In this document: piece after piece, positions 1-7,368 of the stretch
How the letters are laid out: each line of letters starts with the position of its first letter
How positions within the stretch are numbered: the stretch's first letter is position 1
Assembly: GCA_016219145.1 (NCBI GenBank)
Contig: JACRCG010000258.1
Location: forward strand, 1 to 28,799
From: Deltaproteobacteria bacterium
GTDB lineage: Bacteria > Desulfobacterota > Desulfuromonadia > Geobacterales > Pseudopelobacteraceae
Reading direction: 5' to 3'
DNA length: 28,799 bases
Made by a program: the position numbers and the translations under genes
Notes under the pieces: model-generated
Seen by the model: the letters and a program-made list of their open reading frames with translations, nothing else
What the model was told of the DNA's origin: nothing
Databases searched by the model: none

Positions 1-151
1 GGAGCTAATTTTGAGACTTTTGCAAGAGCCTCATAATTTATCGGATTTTGATTCTGACAAAGGCATCACCTTGAAAAGAAAAAGCGGCATCAAGGCAGAT
101 TAAATTGCCGGGATACCGCTCAATACACGCAGATTTGCAGAAGTGTCTTGT
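1..151. other. Intergenic edge, no gene recognised
   Basis: This stretch lies downstream of the minus-strand NTF2-like gene. I see no credible coding region or RNA gene in it. The only notable point is the tract CTTTTGCAAGAGCCTCA at 17-33, which recurs with one mismatch at 12703-12719 just before the thiolase gene. No convincing terminator for the minus-strand genes could be picked out by eye. Confidence 0.5.
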
Positions 152-559
152 TCAGTGCGCAAACGACTGGCGGAACTTGTTAATCTCCATGATCAGTTCG
201 GTTCTGTCGAAATAGATCTCGTTACGCTTGATTTTCCCATCGGCGCCAAACTGCAAAAAACAGAGTCCAACGCACTCGACGACCTTGTTTCCGACCGGGA
301 TGCAAGCCGCCAGCTTACCCAGAAAACCCTCTTCAATAGGGATCGCCTCCATCAACGTCCAGGTCCAGGTCGGGTTGTTTCCGGTAACTTTAGTGAAATA
401 GGCCAGCAGCTGTTCCTTGCCGCAAATCCCCTGCGGACGGCCCGGATCAAGAAAGAAGGCGTCATCTGCATAAAAAGCGGCCAGTTCAGCCGGACGGTTT
501 CCTGACCAGGCCGGCAACCATCTGGAGGTAAATTCTTTTGCTTCATCTGGTGTCATCAT
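152..559 (-). CDS. NTF2/SnoaL-like small protein
   Basis: This is a 135-residue protein of the SnoaL/NTF2-like fold class: an N-terminal helical stretch with W, then AAFYADDAFFLDP, then a strand-rich C-terminal half. Such small cone-shaped proteins act as isomerases, hydrolases or binding modules in various pathways, and the sequence does not say which. I chose the ATG at 559 because AGGGAG stands 8 bases before it. The reading frame is open further upstream, but those starts lack a ribosome binding site and would run into the thioesterase gene. It is the second gene of a two-gene minus-strand unit, 97 bp behind the thioesterase, and may be co-transcribed with it. No signal peptide or membrane segment is seen. 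The fold assignment is fairly safe and the function is unknown. Confidence 0.75.
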   Translation of the reverse strand: MMTPDEAKEFTSRWLPAWSGNRPAELAAFYADDAFFLDPGRPQGICGKEQLLAYFTKVTGNNPTWTWTLMEAIPIEEGFLGKLAACIPVGNKVVECVGLCFLQFGADGKIKRNEIYFDRTELIMEINKFRQSFAH

Positions 560-656
560 TTGCGTTACTCCCTGATATATATGATTTGTTTTCATCGGAA
601 TTCGTGCTTTACAGTCACTGCGTGTCGCGGGACCATACACAATCCCCGGACTCATT

Positions 657-1109
657 TCAACACTTTTCAGGTTTCGGGAACTGCCGCTTGCGCCCGTCCT
701 TATCAATAGCCACATAGGTGTACGAAGCTTCCGTTACCATAAAAAATGCGTTTTCCCTATCCAGCGCAATCTCCCTGAAACCGGGTTTCACCCAGACCTC
801 CAGCCTGATGGCAATCGATGTGGTTCCTATCCGAGTAACCTTGCCGTAGCAGCAGACGATGTCGCCGACTTTTACCGGTTTGATGAATTTCATGGCGTCA
901 ACTGCTATTGTTACAGCGCGGCCGCCGGTTATTTCTATCGCCATCATCCCGCCGGCGATGTCCATTTGCGACATGATCCAGCCACCGAAAATATCGCCGT
1001 TAGAGTTCGTGTCGCTGGGCATCGGCGAAGTGCGCAGGAGCAATTCTCCTTCCGGATATACATTCTGATTGGTCAAGGTTGCCTCCAGATTTGAAAGTTT
1101 TCCGGCCAT
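657..1109 (-). CDS. yciA: YciA-type acyl-CoA thioesterase (hotdog fold)
   Basis: This 150-residue single-hotdog protein probably hydrolyses acyl-CoA thioesters to free acid and CoA in the cytoplasm. The segment SDTNSNGDIFGGWIMSQMD (about residues 32-50) is the family signature: the N-x-NGD-IFGGW loop followed by the hotdog helix, with the Asp/Asn that activate water. GRAVTIAVDAMKFIKPVKVGD (about 63-83) is the typical second half. Length is normal for YciA. The start at 1109 has no clear Shine-Dalgarno site, so a start a few codons away is possible, but the signature begins near residue 30 and rules out much shortening. It is divergent from the formate dehydrogenase operon. In this neighbourhood it could release CoA from short-chain acyl-CoAs, but that link is inference. 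Confidence 0.88.
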   Translation of the reverse strand: MAGKLSNLEATLTNQNVYPEGELLLRTSPMPSDTNSNGDIFGGWIMSQMDIAGGMMAIEITGGRAVTIAVDAMKFIKPVKVGDIVCCYGKVTRIGTTSIAIRLEVWVKPGFREIALDRENAFFMVTEASYTYVAIDKDGRKRQFPKPEKC

Positions 1110-1411
1110 GTACGAAAATGCATGAATGGCGGGCAGCAGGCAGTACTTGCATTAATAGAAATATGCGGCATGTCGCAGCGCCTGCTGGAAGTCTGTTCTT
1201 TTATCACAAAAATCTGTCAGGTAATGCACAAAACAAATAATCCGCCAAAATTGCCATTGACCAGATACTGTTGTAACTGGGGCATATTGATCTGCTTCAC
1301 ACGGCTTTAAAAGAGTTAACTGAATCGACTTGACAGGCATGCCCTGTAATCTATACTTCCAGATACTTTAAAACCGGGCACACAACCAAACCTGTCGAAA
1401 ACCGGGGATCA
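1110..1411. other. Divergent intergenic region
   Basis: About 300 bp separate the minus-strand thioesterase from the plus-strand formate dehydrogenase operon. The right end holds a near-consensus sigma-70 promoter (annotated separately). The left and centre are AT-richer than the flanking genes, and I found no tRNA, clear terminator, or convincing minus-strand promoter. Short open frames across it on both strands lack ribosome binding sites and family resemblance. Confidence 0.6.
1330..1357 (+). promoter_or_regulatory. Sigma-70 promoter of the formate dehydrogenase operon
   Basis: TTGACA at 1330-1335 and TATACT at 1352-1357 are separated by 16 bp, very close to the housekeeping consensus. 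The perfect palindrome GGCATGCC (1336-1343) lies between the two boxes, inside the imperfect dyad ACAGG-CATG-CCCTGT, and could be an operator. The first gene starts 54 bp downstream of the -10 box. Confidence 0.65.
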
Positions 1412-2263
1412 ATGCACTCATCGAAACAGTTATATAACAGCAGCTCCCTCTATCTGCCTTTTGACTGCGAAATTATCTCCATCAAGAATCTGACTCCAGC
1501 AGAGAAACTGTTCCGGCTGCGACGGCTGGACGGTGCCGCGCTGGGGCATCTATCCGGCCAGTTTGTGCAGGTCTCGCTGCTGGGGTGGGGAGAAGCTCCG
1601 ATTTCTGTGGCATCTTCTCCAACCCGTGACGGATATTTTGAACTCGGCGTGCGCCGGGCCGGCAGCCTGACCGGCGCCATGCACCAGCTGCAGGCGGGCG
1701 ATATTATCGGCATCCGTGGCCCTTTCGGACGCCCTTTTGACCTGGCACAGCTGCACAGACAGGATCTGCTGCTGATCTCGGGCGGCTGCGGCCTGGCGCC
1801 GATGCGCTCCCTGATCCAGTATTGCGAAGATCGTCCGGAAGAATTCGGCCAGATATCAGTCCTCTACGGCGCGAAAAATCCCGAGCATGCGCTTTTCAAG
1901 GACGATCTGGCCGTCTGGGAAGCCTCAGCCAGCTTCGCCTGTAGCCTGACGGTTGACAATATCAGCAGCGGAGACTGCTACAGCGGCAATATTGGCCTGA
2001 TTACCGCCCTGATCCCGCCCCTCTCGTTTGATCCCGCAGCTACCATAGCTGTCATCGTCGGTCCGCCGGTCATGTACCGGGCCGTTATCGCAGAACTGAA
2101 GAAGAAGGAGCTGACTTCCGACCGGATCGTTGTTTCCCTTGAGCGGCAGATGCGCTGCGGGGTGGGCAAATGCGGACATTGCACTATTGAGCACCTCTAC
2201 TGCTGCCAGGACGGCCCGGTTTTCCGGCTGGATGAAGTTGAGCATCTGCGAGGCGCGCTGTGA
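1412..2263 (+). CDS. FAD/NAD(P)-binding oxidoreductase, AsrB/HydG/PyrK-like electron-transfer subunit
   Basis: This 283-residue flavoprotein of the ferredoxin-reductase family probably passes electrons between NAD(P)(H) and Fe-S clusters of its partners. The N-terminal beta-barrel carries GEAPISVASSP (about residues 65-75), the FAD site in the form seen in sulfhydrogenase gamma (HydG) and sulfite reductase AsrB proteins. LISGGCGLAPMRSLIQY (about 121-137) is the start of the nucleotide-binding domain. C249-x4-C254-x2-C257 plus C264 or C265 near the C-terminus would bind a [2Fe-2S] cluster, as in PyrK. It is the first gene of the operon, 54 bp behind the promoter, and its stop codon overlaps the GTG start of the next gene. 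Context makes it the NAD(P)-side subunit of a formate dehydrogenase, which is inference; the family call is firm. Confidence 0.85.
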   Translation: MHSSKQLYNSSSLYLPFDCEIISIKNLTPAEKLFRLRRLDGAALGHLSGQFVQVSLLGWGEAPISVASSPTRDGYFELGVRRAGSLTGAMHQLQAGDIIGIRGPFGRPFDLAQLHRQDLLLISGGCGLAPMRSLIQYCEDRPEEFGQISVLYGAKNPEHALFKDDLAVWEASASFACSLTVDNISSGDCYSGNIGLITALIPPLSFDPAATIAVIVGPPVMYRAVIAELKKKELTSDRIVVSLERQMRCGVGKCGHCTIEHLYCCQDGPVFRLDEVEHLRGAL

Positions 2264-4296
2264 AAAGAACTCTCACCGTTTGCCCCTACTGCGGCTGCGG
2301 CTGCATGTTCTATCTGGTCAGCAACCAGGGCCGTCTGATCGGCGTGGAGCCGAGCACGACCCATCCGGTCAGCCGCGGCGGCCTGTGCGTCAAGGGATGG
2401 AACGCCTACGCCTTTGTCCATCACCCTGACCGACTTACAGCTCCTCTGATCCGCCGCGACGGCAGCCTGCAACCGGTCTCATGGGATGAGGCGCTGGATC
2501 TGGTGGTTGCGAGACTGCGGGCTGTGCAGGAAAAACATGGAAACGATGCGGTCATGTTCGCCTCTTCGGCCAAGGCCACCAACGAGGAAAATTACCTACT
2601 GATGAAGCTGGCCCGGGCGGTCTTCGGCACCAACAACATCGACCACTGCGCCCGGCTCTGTCACTCATCCACCGTGACCGGACTGGCCGAAACCTTCGGC
2701 TCCGGGGCCATGACCAATTCGATCTCCTGCTTCGATCAGACCGACGTTATCCTCGTAATCGGCTCCAACACCACCGAACAACACCCCCTGATCGGCAGCC
2801 GCATCCTGAATGCCGTCCGGAAAGGGACACACCTGATCGTGGCCGACAACCGCAGGATTCGTCTGGCCCGCCAGGCCGAACTGCACCTGCGCCACAAAAA
2901 CGGCAGTGACGTAGCCCTGCTGAACGGGATCATGCAGATCATCATTGCCGAGGGATTGGCCGATCCGGAATTCATCAAGGCCAGGACTGAAAACTATGAG
3001 GCGCTGGCCGAGGCTGTGGCTGACTGGACCCCGGAGCGAACAGCAGCAGCCACCGGCCTGGGAGTTGAAGAGATCATCGCTGCGGCGCGCCTGTTCGCCG
3101 GGGCGGAGCGCGGCATGATCGTCTATTCGATGGGGATCACCCAGCACAGCCACGGAGTTGACAACGTCCGCTGTATCGCAGCGCTGGCAATGCTGACCGG
3201 CAACGTGGGCAGACCCGGCACAGGTGTCAATCCGTTGCGCGGACAGAACAACGTGCAGGGGGGCTGCGACATGGGAGCTCTTCCTGACTTGTTCAGCGGC
3301 TATCAAAAGGTGGCCGACCCGCTGGTCCGGGAGAAGTTTGCTGCTGCCTGGGGAGTGACAGCACTATCCGACAAACCCGGACTCCCCCTGACCAGGGCCA
3401 TGGACGCCGCTTCGGCAGGACATCTGTACGGAATGTTCATCATGGGGGAGAACCCGATGCTCTCCGACCCGGATCAGGGCCATGCCCGCAGGGTGCTGGA
3501 AAATCTGGAGCTGCTGGTGGTGCAGGATATCTTCCTGACCGAGACCGCCGCTCTGGCCGATATCGTGCTGCCGGCGGCCTGTTACGCCGAAAAGGAAGGC
3601 ACCTTCACCAACACCGAGCGCCGCATACAGCCTCTGCGCAAAGCGGTGGAACCGCCGGGAGCGGCCAGAGCCGACTGGGAGATTATCTGCGACATCGCCG
3701 CAAGAGCCGGGTATCAAGGGATGCGCTACAGCAGTCCGGCCGTGATCATGAACGAAATAGCCTCCCTGACCCCCATATACGGCGGCATAACCTATGACCG
3801 ACTCGATCCGCACGGCCTGCAATGGCCCTGCCCCGACCGGGAACATCCCGGCACTCCGATTCTGCATCTGGAGCGGTTTACTCGCGGCCTGGGGCACTTC
3901 AGCCCGGCCCTCCACCAGCTGCCGGCCGAACTCCCCGACGACCGGTACCCTTTTGTGCTGACCACCGGCCGGACCTATTTTCACTGGCATACCGGAAGTA
4001 TGACCCGCCGCAGCCACCTGCTCGACCGGGAAGAACCGCGCTCCTTCATCGAACTGCATCCGGACGATGCTGCCCGTCTGGGAGTGCGCAATCGCGACGA
4101 GCTGCTGATTTCAAGCCGCCGCGGCCAGGTGCTGACAACAGCGCGGGTGACCGACATGGTCATCCCCGGCGTCCTGTTCATGCCGTTCCATTTTGTTGAA
4201 GGGGCGGCCAATGCCCTGACCAACAACGTGCTTGATCCCGAGTCGTCCATACCGGAATTCAAGGTCTGTGCGGTGCACGTGGAGAAGTTGCCATGA
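2260..4296 (+). CDS. fdhA: Molybdopterin formate dehydrogenase catalytic subunit (Cys form)
   Basis: This 678-residue molybdopterin oxidoreductase probably interconverts formate and CO2. The N-terminus has C-x2-C-x3-C (residues 8-15) with the fourth Cys in LCVKG (about 43), binding one [4Fe-4S] cluster. The following Lys is the conserved electron-relay residue of formate dehydrogenases. CARLCHSSTVTGL gives C134-H135, where FdhF-type enzymes carry Sec-His, so this is a cysteine form that needs no selenocysteine machinery. The C-terminal domain (TTGRTYFHWHTGSMTRRS onward) is the cofactor-capping fold. Length matches short FdhF-like enzymes without an extra N-terminal ferredoxin domain. GTG is used as start, overlapping the previous stop (GTGA), and the end overlaps the next start (ATGA). 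Both overlaps imply a tightly coupled complex. A related molybdo-enzyme specificity cannot be excluded. Confidence 0.88.
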   Translation: MKRTLTVCPYCGCGCMFYLVSNQGRLIGVEPSTTHPVSRGGLCVKGWNAYAFVHHPDRLTAPLIRRDGSLQPVSWDEALDLVVARLRAVQEKHGNDAVMFASSAKATNEENYLLMKLARAVFGTNNIDHCARLCHSSTVTGLAETFGSGAMTNSISCFDQTDVILVIGSNTTEQHPLIGSRILNAVRKGTHLIVADNRRIRLARQAELHLRHKNGSDVALLNGIMQIIIAEGLADPEFIKARTENYEALAEAVADWTPERTAAATGLGVEEIIAAARLFAGAERGMIVYSMGITQHSHGVDNVRCIAALAMLTGNVGRPGTGVNPLRGQNNVQGGCDMGALPDLFSGYQKVADPLVREKFAAAWGVTALSDKPGLPLTRAMDAASAGHLYGMFIMGENPMLSDPDQGHARRVLENLELLVVQDIFLTETAALADIVLPAACYAEKEGTFTNTERRIQPLRKAVEPPGAARADWEIICDIAARAGYQGMRYSSPAVIMNEIASLTPIYGGITYDRLDPHGLQWPCPDREHPGTPILHLERFTRGLGHFSPALHQLPAELPDDRYPFVLTTGRTYFHWHTGSMTRRSHLLDREEPRSFIELHPDDAARLGVRNRDELLISSRRGQVLTTARVTDMVIPGVLFMPFHFVEGAANALTNNVLDPESSIPEFKVCAVHVEKLP

Positions 4297-5306
4297 AGAT
4301 TCTGACCCTGGACCAGCTCGATCAGTTTTTTACCCGCATTTCCGAAACCTGGGAACTGCGCCTGCCGGTCCTGCTCCCGGACGGCACCCGCGCCATCGCT
4401 CCCTTTACCTCTGCCCCCCCTGCCCTGCTGGGCGGCGCAGTGCCGGGCAAACCAACCGCCGCCTTCTTTCCACAACAGGCCTCGGTTTTCACTGTTTACG
4501 ATGGTGCTCTGCAAGAGCCACAAACCCCGGACCGGCCACTCTTCATAATCGGCTTTACTCCGCGCGACCTGGCCTGCCTGCGCTTCATCGACCGTTTCTT
4601 TGCCGACGGCTGGCGCGACGACATCTATTTCCGCCAGCGTCAACATGCTGTCGTAGCCGGATTATCCGGGCTTTGCGGACCAAACGGCGCCATGATTCCG
4701 CCTGCCGGAGGCGACTGCGATCTGGAGTTTTTCTTTGACGGCAGCAACTGGCTGGTAGTTCCGTACAGCGAAGCAGGGCAAGCAATTGTTGCATCCTTAC
4801 CGGACTCATCCTCGCCGAAAACGCTGGAGCTGTTCCGGCAGGCCTCGGCTCAACCTGAGGATGAAAACGAAATACTGATCAAACGCGCCTCGGAGCTGCT
4901 ACAGGCCGACCGGGTGCCGGATTCATTCTGGGCAGAGATCGGAGAGCGCTGTATCGCCTGCACCGGCTGCAATCTGGCCTGCCCCACCTGCACCTGTTTC
5001 GGGGTGCAGGACTGGCGCTCAGCCAGACAGACCGAACGGAGCCGCATGTGGGATTCCTGTCAGCTGGACGGCTTCATGCGCGAAGCGAGCGGACACAACC
5101 CGCTGGGGAGCGAGGCGCTGCGCACACGTCGCCGCATCCACCACAAACTGGCCGCAGATCCGGAAAAATGGGGGGAGATCAGCTGTTTCCTCTGCGGGCG
5201 CTGCGACGCCGTCTGTCCGACCGGCATCGGCATGGTTGCAGTGGCCAGGGAGTTAGTTACGCGTTTTGGTTTAACCGAGTCAAAATATCTAGTTACGGGT
5301 GGTTAG
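4293..5306 (+). CDS. 4Fe-4S dicluster subunit, AsrA/HydB-like
   Basis: This 337-residue cytoplasmic electron-transfer subunit resembles sulfhydrogenase beta (HydB) and anaerobic sulfite reductase subunit A. The N-terminal 200 residues form the family-specific domain, including IIGFTPRDLACLRFIDRFF (about 87-105). The C-terminal part has two ferredoxin-type motifs: C220-x2-C-x2-C-x3-CP and C298-x2-C301-x2-C304-x3-C308P. Further cysteines in TCTCF follow the first motif. It starts inside the stop of the formate dehydrogenase gene (ATGA overlap). Together with the flavoprotein two genes upstream it forms the electron-entry/exit pair that in sulfhydrogenases accompanies a hydrogenase; here the catalytic partner is a formate dehydrogenase. 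The likely role is a bridge from the molybdenum subunit to the FAD subunit. Confidence 0.83.
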   Translation: MKILTLDQLDQFFTRISETWELRLPVLLPDGTRAIAPFTSAPPALLGGAVPGKPTAAFFPQQASVFTVYDGALQEPQTPDRPLFIIGFTPRDLACLRFIDRFFADGWRDDIYFRQRQHAVVAGLSGLCGPNGAMIPPAGGDCDLEFFFDGSNWLVVPYSEAGQAIVASLPDSSSPKTLELFRQASAQPEDENEILIKRASELLQADRVPDSFWAEIGERCIACTGCNLACPTCTCFGVQDWRSARQTERSRMWDSCQLDGFMREASGHNPLGSEALRTRRRIHHKLAADPEKWGEISCFLCGRCDAVCPTGIGMVAVARELVTRFGLTESKYLVTGG

Positions 5307-6590
5307 ATGGCGGTACTATTACAGGCTGAATTGAATTTTATGCCGCTGCATGACATCATGCAGTGGATAGACATGAACCGTATTTCGTGCGAAGTAGTCG
5401 TTTCAGAGCAAAACGAGACTGCCATTATTTTTTATATGGAATCGGGCAAAATCATTTTTGCCTCGTCCAACAAGCCCGGAAAACGCCTGGGTGAATTTCT
5501 GGTTATGTCCGGCGTCATGAGTGAGCTGGAAGCCCGCTCTGCTCTGAAAGAAAGTCGTAACCAGGGTGTCTCCTTTACCCGCTATCTGATCAACAAAAAC
5601 CTCATAACCTTGCAGGTATTGAACGAAAACTTTGCCAAACTGGTCGAAATGCTGCTGGTTGAGGTGCTGTCTTGCTGCAACGCCTCGGTTTCCGTCAAGA
5701 CGCCGCTTCCTGAATCAGTGATCAATGGTCCGATCCAGCTGGAAACCGGCCGGGCTATTTTTGATGCGGTGCGGGTAATTGATGAGATGGAGCGCGATAC
5801 GCGTAAACGCGATGAAGCGTTTGAAAATATAAACAGGCGCATATTTAATGAAGAGTTCCAGCTCCCCGTCATGCCGGGCGTTGTTGTGCAGCTCAGCGCA
5901 CTTATCCAGAATGAAAACAGCAGCTTTCAGGATATGGCCAAACTGATCATGACCGATCAGATATTAGTATCAAGTATCCTGAAAATCGCAAACTCGGCAC
6001 TCTATGGCGGAACCGGACAAGTGGATTCACTTCAGTTCGCCATAGTCAAACTGGGAATGCGCGAAATCATGAATATCGTTACGGCAATCCAGCTGAAGTC
6101 GGTCAAGTTCCAGGGTGTTCCCCAGGAAAAGTTGCAGACCATTCTTGATAACTCTCTGAAAACCGCCTTCATGGCCAGCGGCCTGGCCCGTCTCTGCCGA
6201 CTTGACCCGGAGGAAGCCTTCATGGCCGGCTTATTGCTGGACCTCGGGCAGACAGTTATTCTGAGCGTGGCCGGGAATTCCAGAATCGAGCAGACTCTTC
6301 TGGACGATATACTGCGCAGCAGGCACGCCGAAATCGGCGCACTGATCGCCAAAAAATGGAATTATCCCGAATCGATCCAGCGCCTGATCCGCTATCATCA
6401 CAATCAGAACTTTGGCGGGATCTCTAACAGAATGATTGATATGATTCAAATTGCGGACAGTATCATCCAGACAAACGGTGAAGGCGAGCCGGGCACGGAA
6501 CAGATGACTTCCCTGCAATTGTCGTATGAAGCGGTACTCGACGTTTACTCAAAAACGATTGATACCTACCAGCGCATAAGATCACTTTAG
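5307..6590 (+). CDS. DUF4388 (PATAN)-HDOD signalling protein
   Basis: This 427-residue protein has no membrane segments. Residues about 3-110 look like the DUF4388/PATAN domain common in delta-proteobacteria (LNFMPLHDIMQWIDMNR, then FYMESGKIIFASS). A linker follows, and from about residue 185 (FQLPVMPGVVVQLSALIQ) to 390 it is an HDOD domain. The usual HD dyad is replaced: FMAGLLLDLGQTV has Leu-Asp where HD phosphohydrolases have His-Asp. The domain is therefore probably a binding or scaffold module, as in other HDOD proteins. The ATG directly follows the stop of the Fe-S subunit gene, with GGGTGG as a modest ribosome site, so it is likely translated with the formate dehydrogenase operon. Its target is unknown. 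No obvious terminator was seen after it. Confidence 0.8.
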   Translation: MAVLLQAELNFMPLHDIMQWIDMNRISCEVVVSEQNETAIIFYMESGKIIFASSNKPGKRLGEFLVMSGVMSELEARSALKESRNQGVSFTRYLINKNLITLQVLNENFAKLVEMLLVEVLSCCNASVSVKTPLPESVINGPIQLETGRAIFDAVRVIDEMERDTRKRDEAFENINRRIFNEEFQLPVMPGVVVQLSALIQNENSSFQDMAKLIMTDQILVSSILKIANSALYGGTGQVDSLQFAIVKLGMREIMNIVTAIQLKSVKFQGVPQEKLQTILDNSLKTAFMASGLARLCRLDPEEAFMAGLLLDLGQTVILSVAGNSRIEQTLLDDILRSRHAEIGALIAKKWNYPESIQRLIRYHHNQNFGGISNRMIDMIQIADSIIQTNGEGEPGTEQMTSLQLSYEAVLDVYSKTIDTYQRIRSL

Positions 6591-6798
6591 ACCGGGTTGT
6601 TATACCGCAGTTTTCCCCTTGACATTTAAATTGGTATTGAGGTACTTATTTGCAAAATTGTAGTCTCGACACATCTTGCGGCAAAACAAAAAATGTCTAT
6701 AAAAACGTTTTATATTTGCTTGACATGAACGTAAACGGGATATTATATTGTGCACCCTGAACTGCGGGATTCTACCATCCAAAACAGAGGGAATGTTC
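6591..6798. other. Intergenic region carrying the icmF promoter
   Basis: About 200 AT-rich bases lie between the HDOD gene and the DUF6125-like gene. They contain the promoter/operator described at 6719-6749. A second TTGACA at 6620-6625 has no well-placed -10 box. I found no hairpin followed by a T-run that would clearly end the upstream operon. Confidence 0.5.
6719..6749 (+). promoter_or_regulatory. Promoter with putative operator upstream of the icmF genes
   Basis: TTGACA at 6720-6725 is followed by an AT-rich -10 region (TATTATATT, 6741-6749); the best 6-mer, TTATAT at 6743, gives a 17 bp spacer. The segment CTTGACATG-AA-CGT from 6719 matches CTTGACATG-CG-CGT at 17060 in front of the EMO-etf genes at the same relative position, which suggests a shared regulator binding over the -35 box. 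The second half-site here (GTAAAC) is degenerate compared with the perfect GTCAAG at 17072. Confidence 0.6.
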
Positions 6799-7341
6799 AT
6801 GTCAAGTGCTGAACGTGCCGGAGATGAAGGAATAAGGCTCTTGCAAGACTTGAGCAAGGAAGAGCTGATAAAAATCATAATTGACGATGCCAAAAACTGG
6901 CTGGCCCATGACGGGGTCTGGTTTCAGGCCGTTGAAAAGCGTTATGGCATGGAGGCTGCGGTTGATGTTGATACCGAGGCCTGGCGTTATTTTACGGTAA
7001 TCGAGGCCAAGCGGATCATGGAGCGGCTGGGGATGAAGCCGGGCGGCGGCATACCTGCCTTGGTGGAATGCCTGAAACATCGTTTTTACGCCCGCCTGAA
7101 CCTGCAGGATGTAATTGAACAGAGCGATTCAAGAGTTGTTTTCCGGATGCTGGATTGCCGCGTGCAATCGGCCCGCAAGAGAAAGGGACTGGCCGACCAC
7201 CCCTGCAAGTCGGTTGGTATTGTTGAGTACAGTGAGTTTGCCAAGGCGATCGATCCGCGCATCACTACCGGCTGCATCGCCTGCCCGCCTGATCAGCACC
7301 CCGAAGAGTTCTGGTGCGCCTGGGAGTTTAAAATTCAATAG
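6799..7341 (+). CDS. DUF6125-like cytosolic protein of unknown function
   Basis: This 180-residue soluble protein has a helical N-terminal half, including IIDDAKNWLAHDGVWFQAVEKR and EAWRYFTVIEAKRIMERLG. Its C-terminal half is Cys-rich: MLDCRVQ, HPCKSVG, TTGCIACPP and FWCAWEF. I recognise the pattern as the uncharacterised DUF6125-type cytosolic proteins of delta-proteobacteria; the name is from memory. The C-terminal half recalls the fold of the ATC hydrolase family, but no activity can be assigned. I start it at 6799 because GAGG stands 8 bases upstream; an ATG two codons earlier (6793) has the Shine-Dalgarno sequence right against it. It is first after the promoter and ends 27 bp before the icmF start, so it is probably co-transcribed with the mutase. 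The cysteines could bind a metal or Fe-S cluster, but that is speculation. Confidence 0.7.
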   Translation: MSSAERAGDEGIRLLQDLSKEELIKIIIDDAKNWLAHDGVWFQAVEKRYGMEAAVDVDTEAWRYFTVIEAKRIMERLGMKPGGGIPALVECLKHRFYARLNLQDVIEQSDSRVVFRMLDCRVQSARKRKGLADHPCKSVGIVEYSEFAKAIDPRITTGCIACPPDQHPEEFWCAWEFKIQ

Positions 7342-7368
7342 AATTTACATCAGATGATGGAGGAAACC

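Noticed and set aside
143..505. Plus-strand frame opposite the NTF2-like gene
   Set aside because: The minus-strand frame has a good ribosome site and a recognisable fold; the plus frame has neither.
2647..2664. Possible selenocysteine formate dehydrogenase
   Set aside because: The codon at the active site is TGT (C134), not TGA, so no Sec insertion is needed.
2665..4059. Two minus-strand frames (213 and 231 codons) opposite the formate dehydrogenase gene
   Set aside because: They are shadows of the plus-strand enzyme; no start signals or recognisable domains.
6620..6640. TTGACA at 6620 as an extra promoter
   Set aside because: No -10-like hexamer at 16-18 bp; the one at 6720 is better placed and shares the operator motif.
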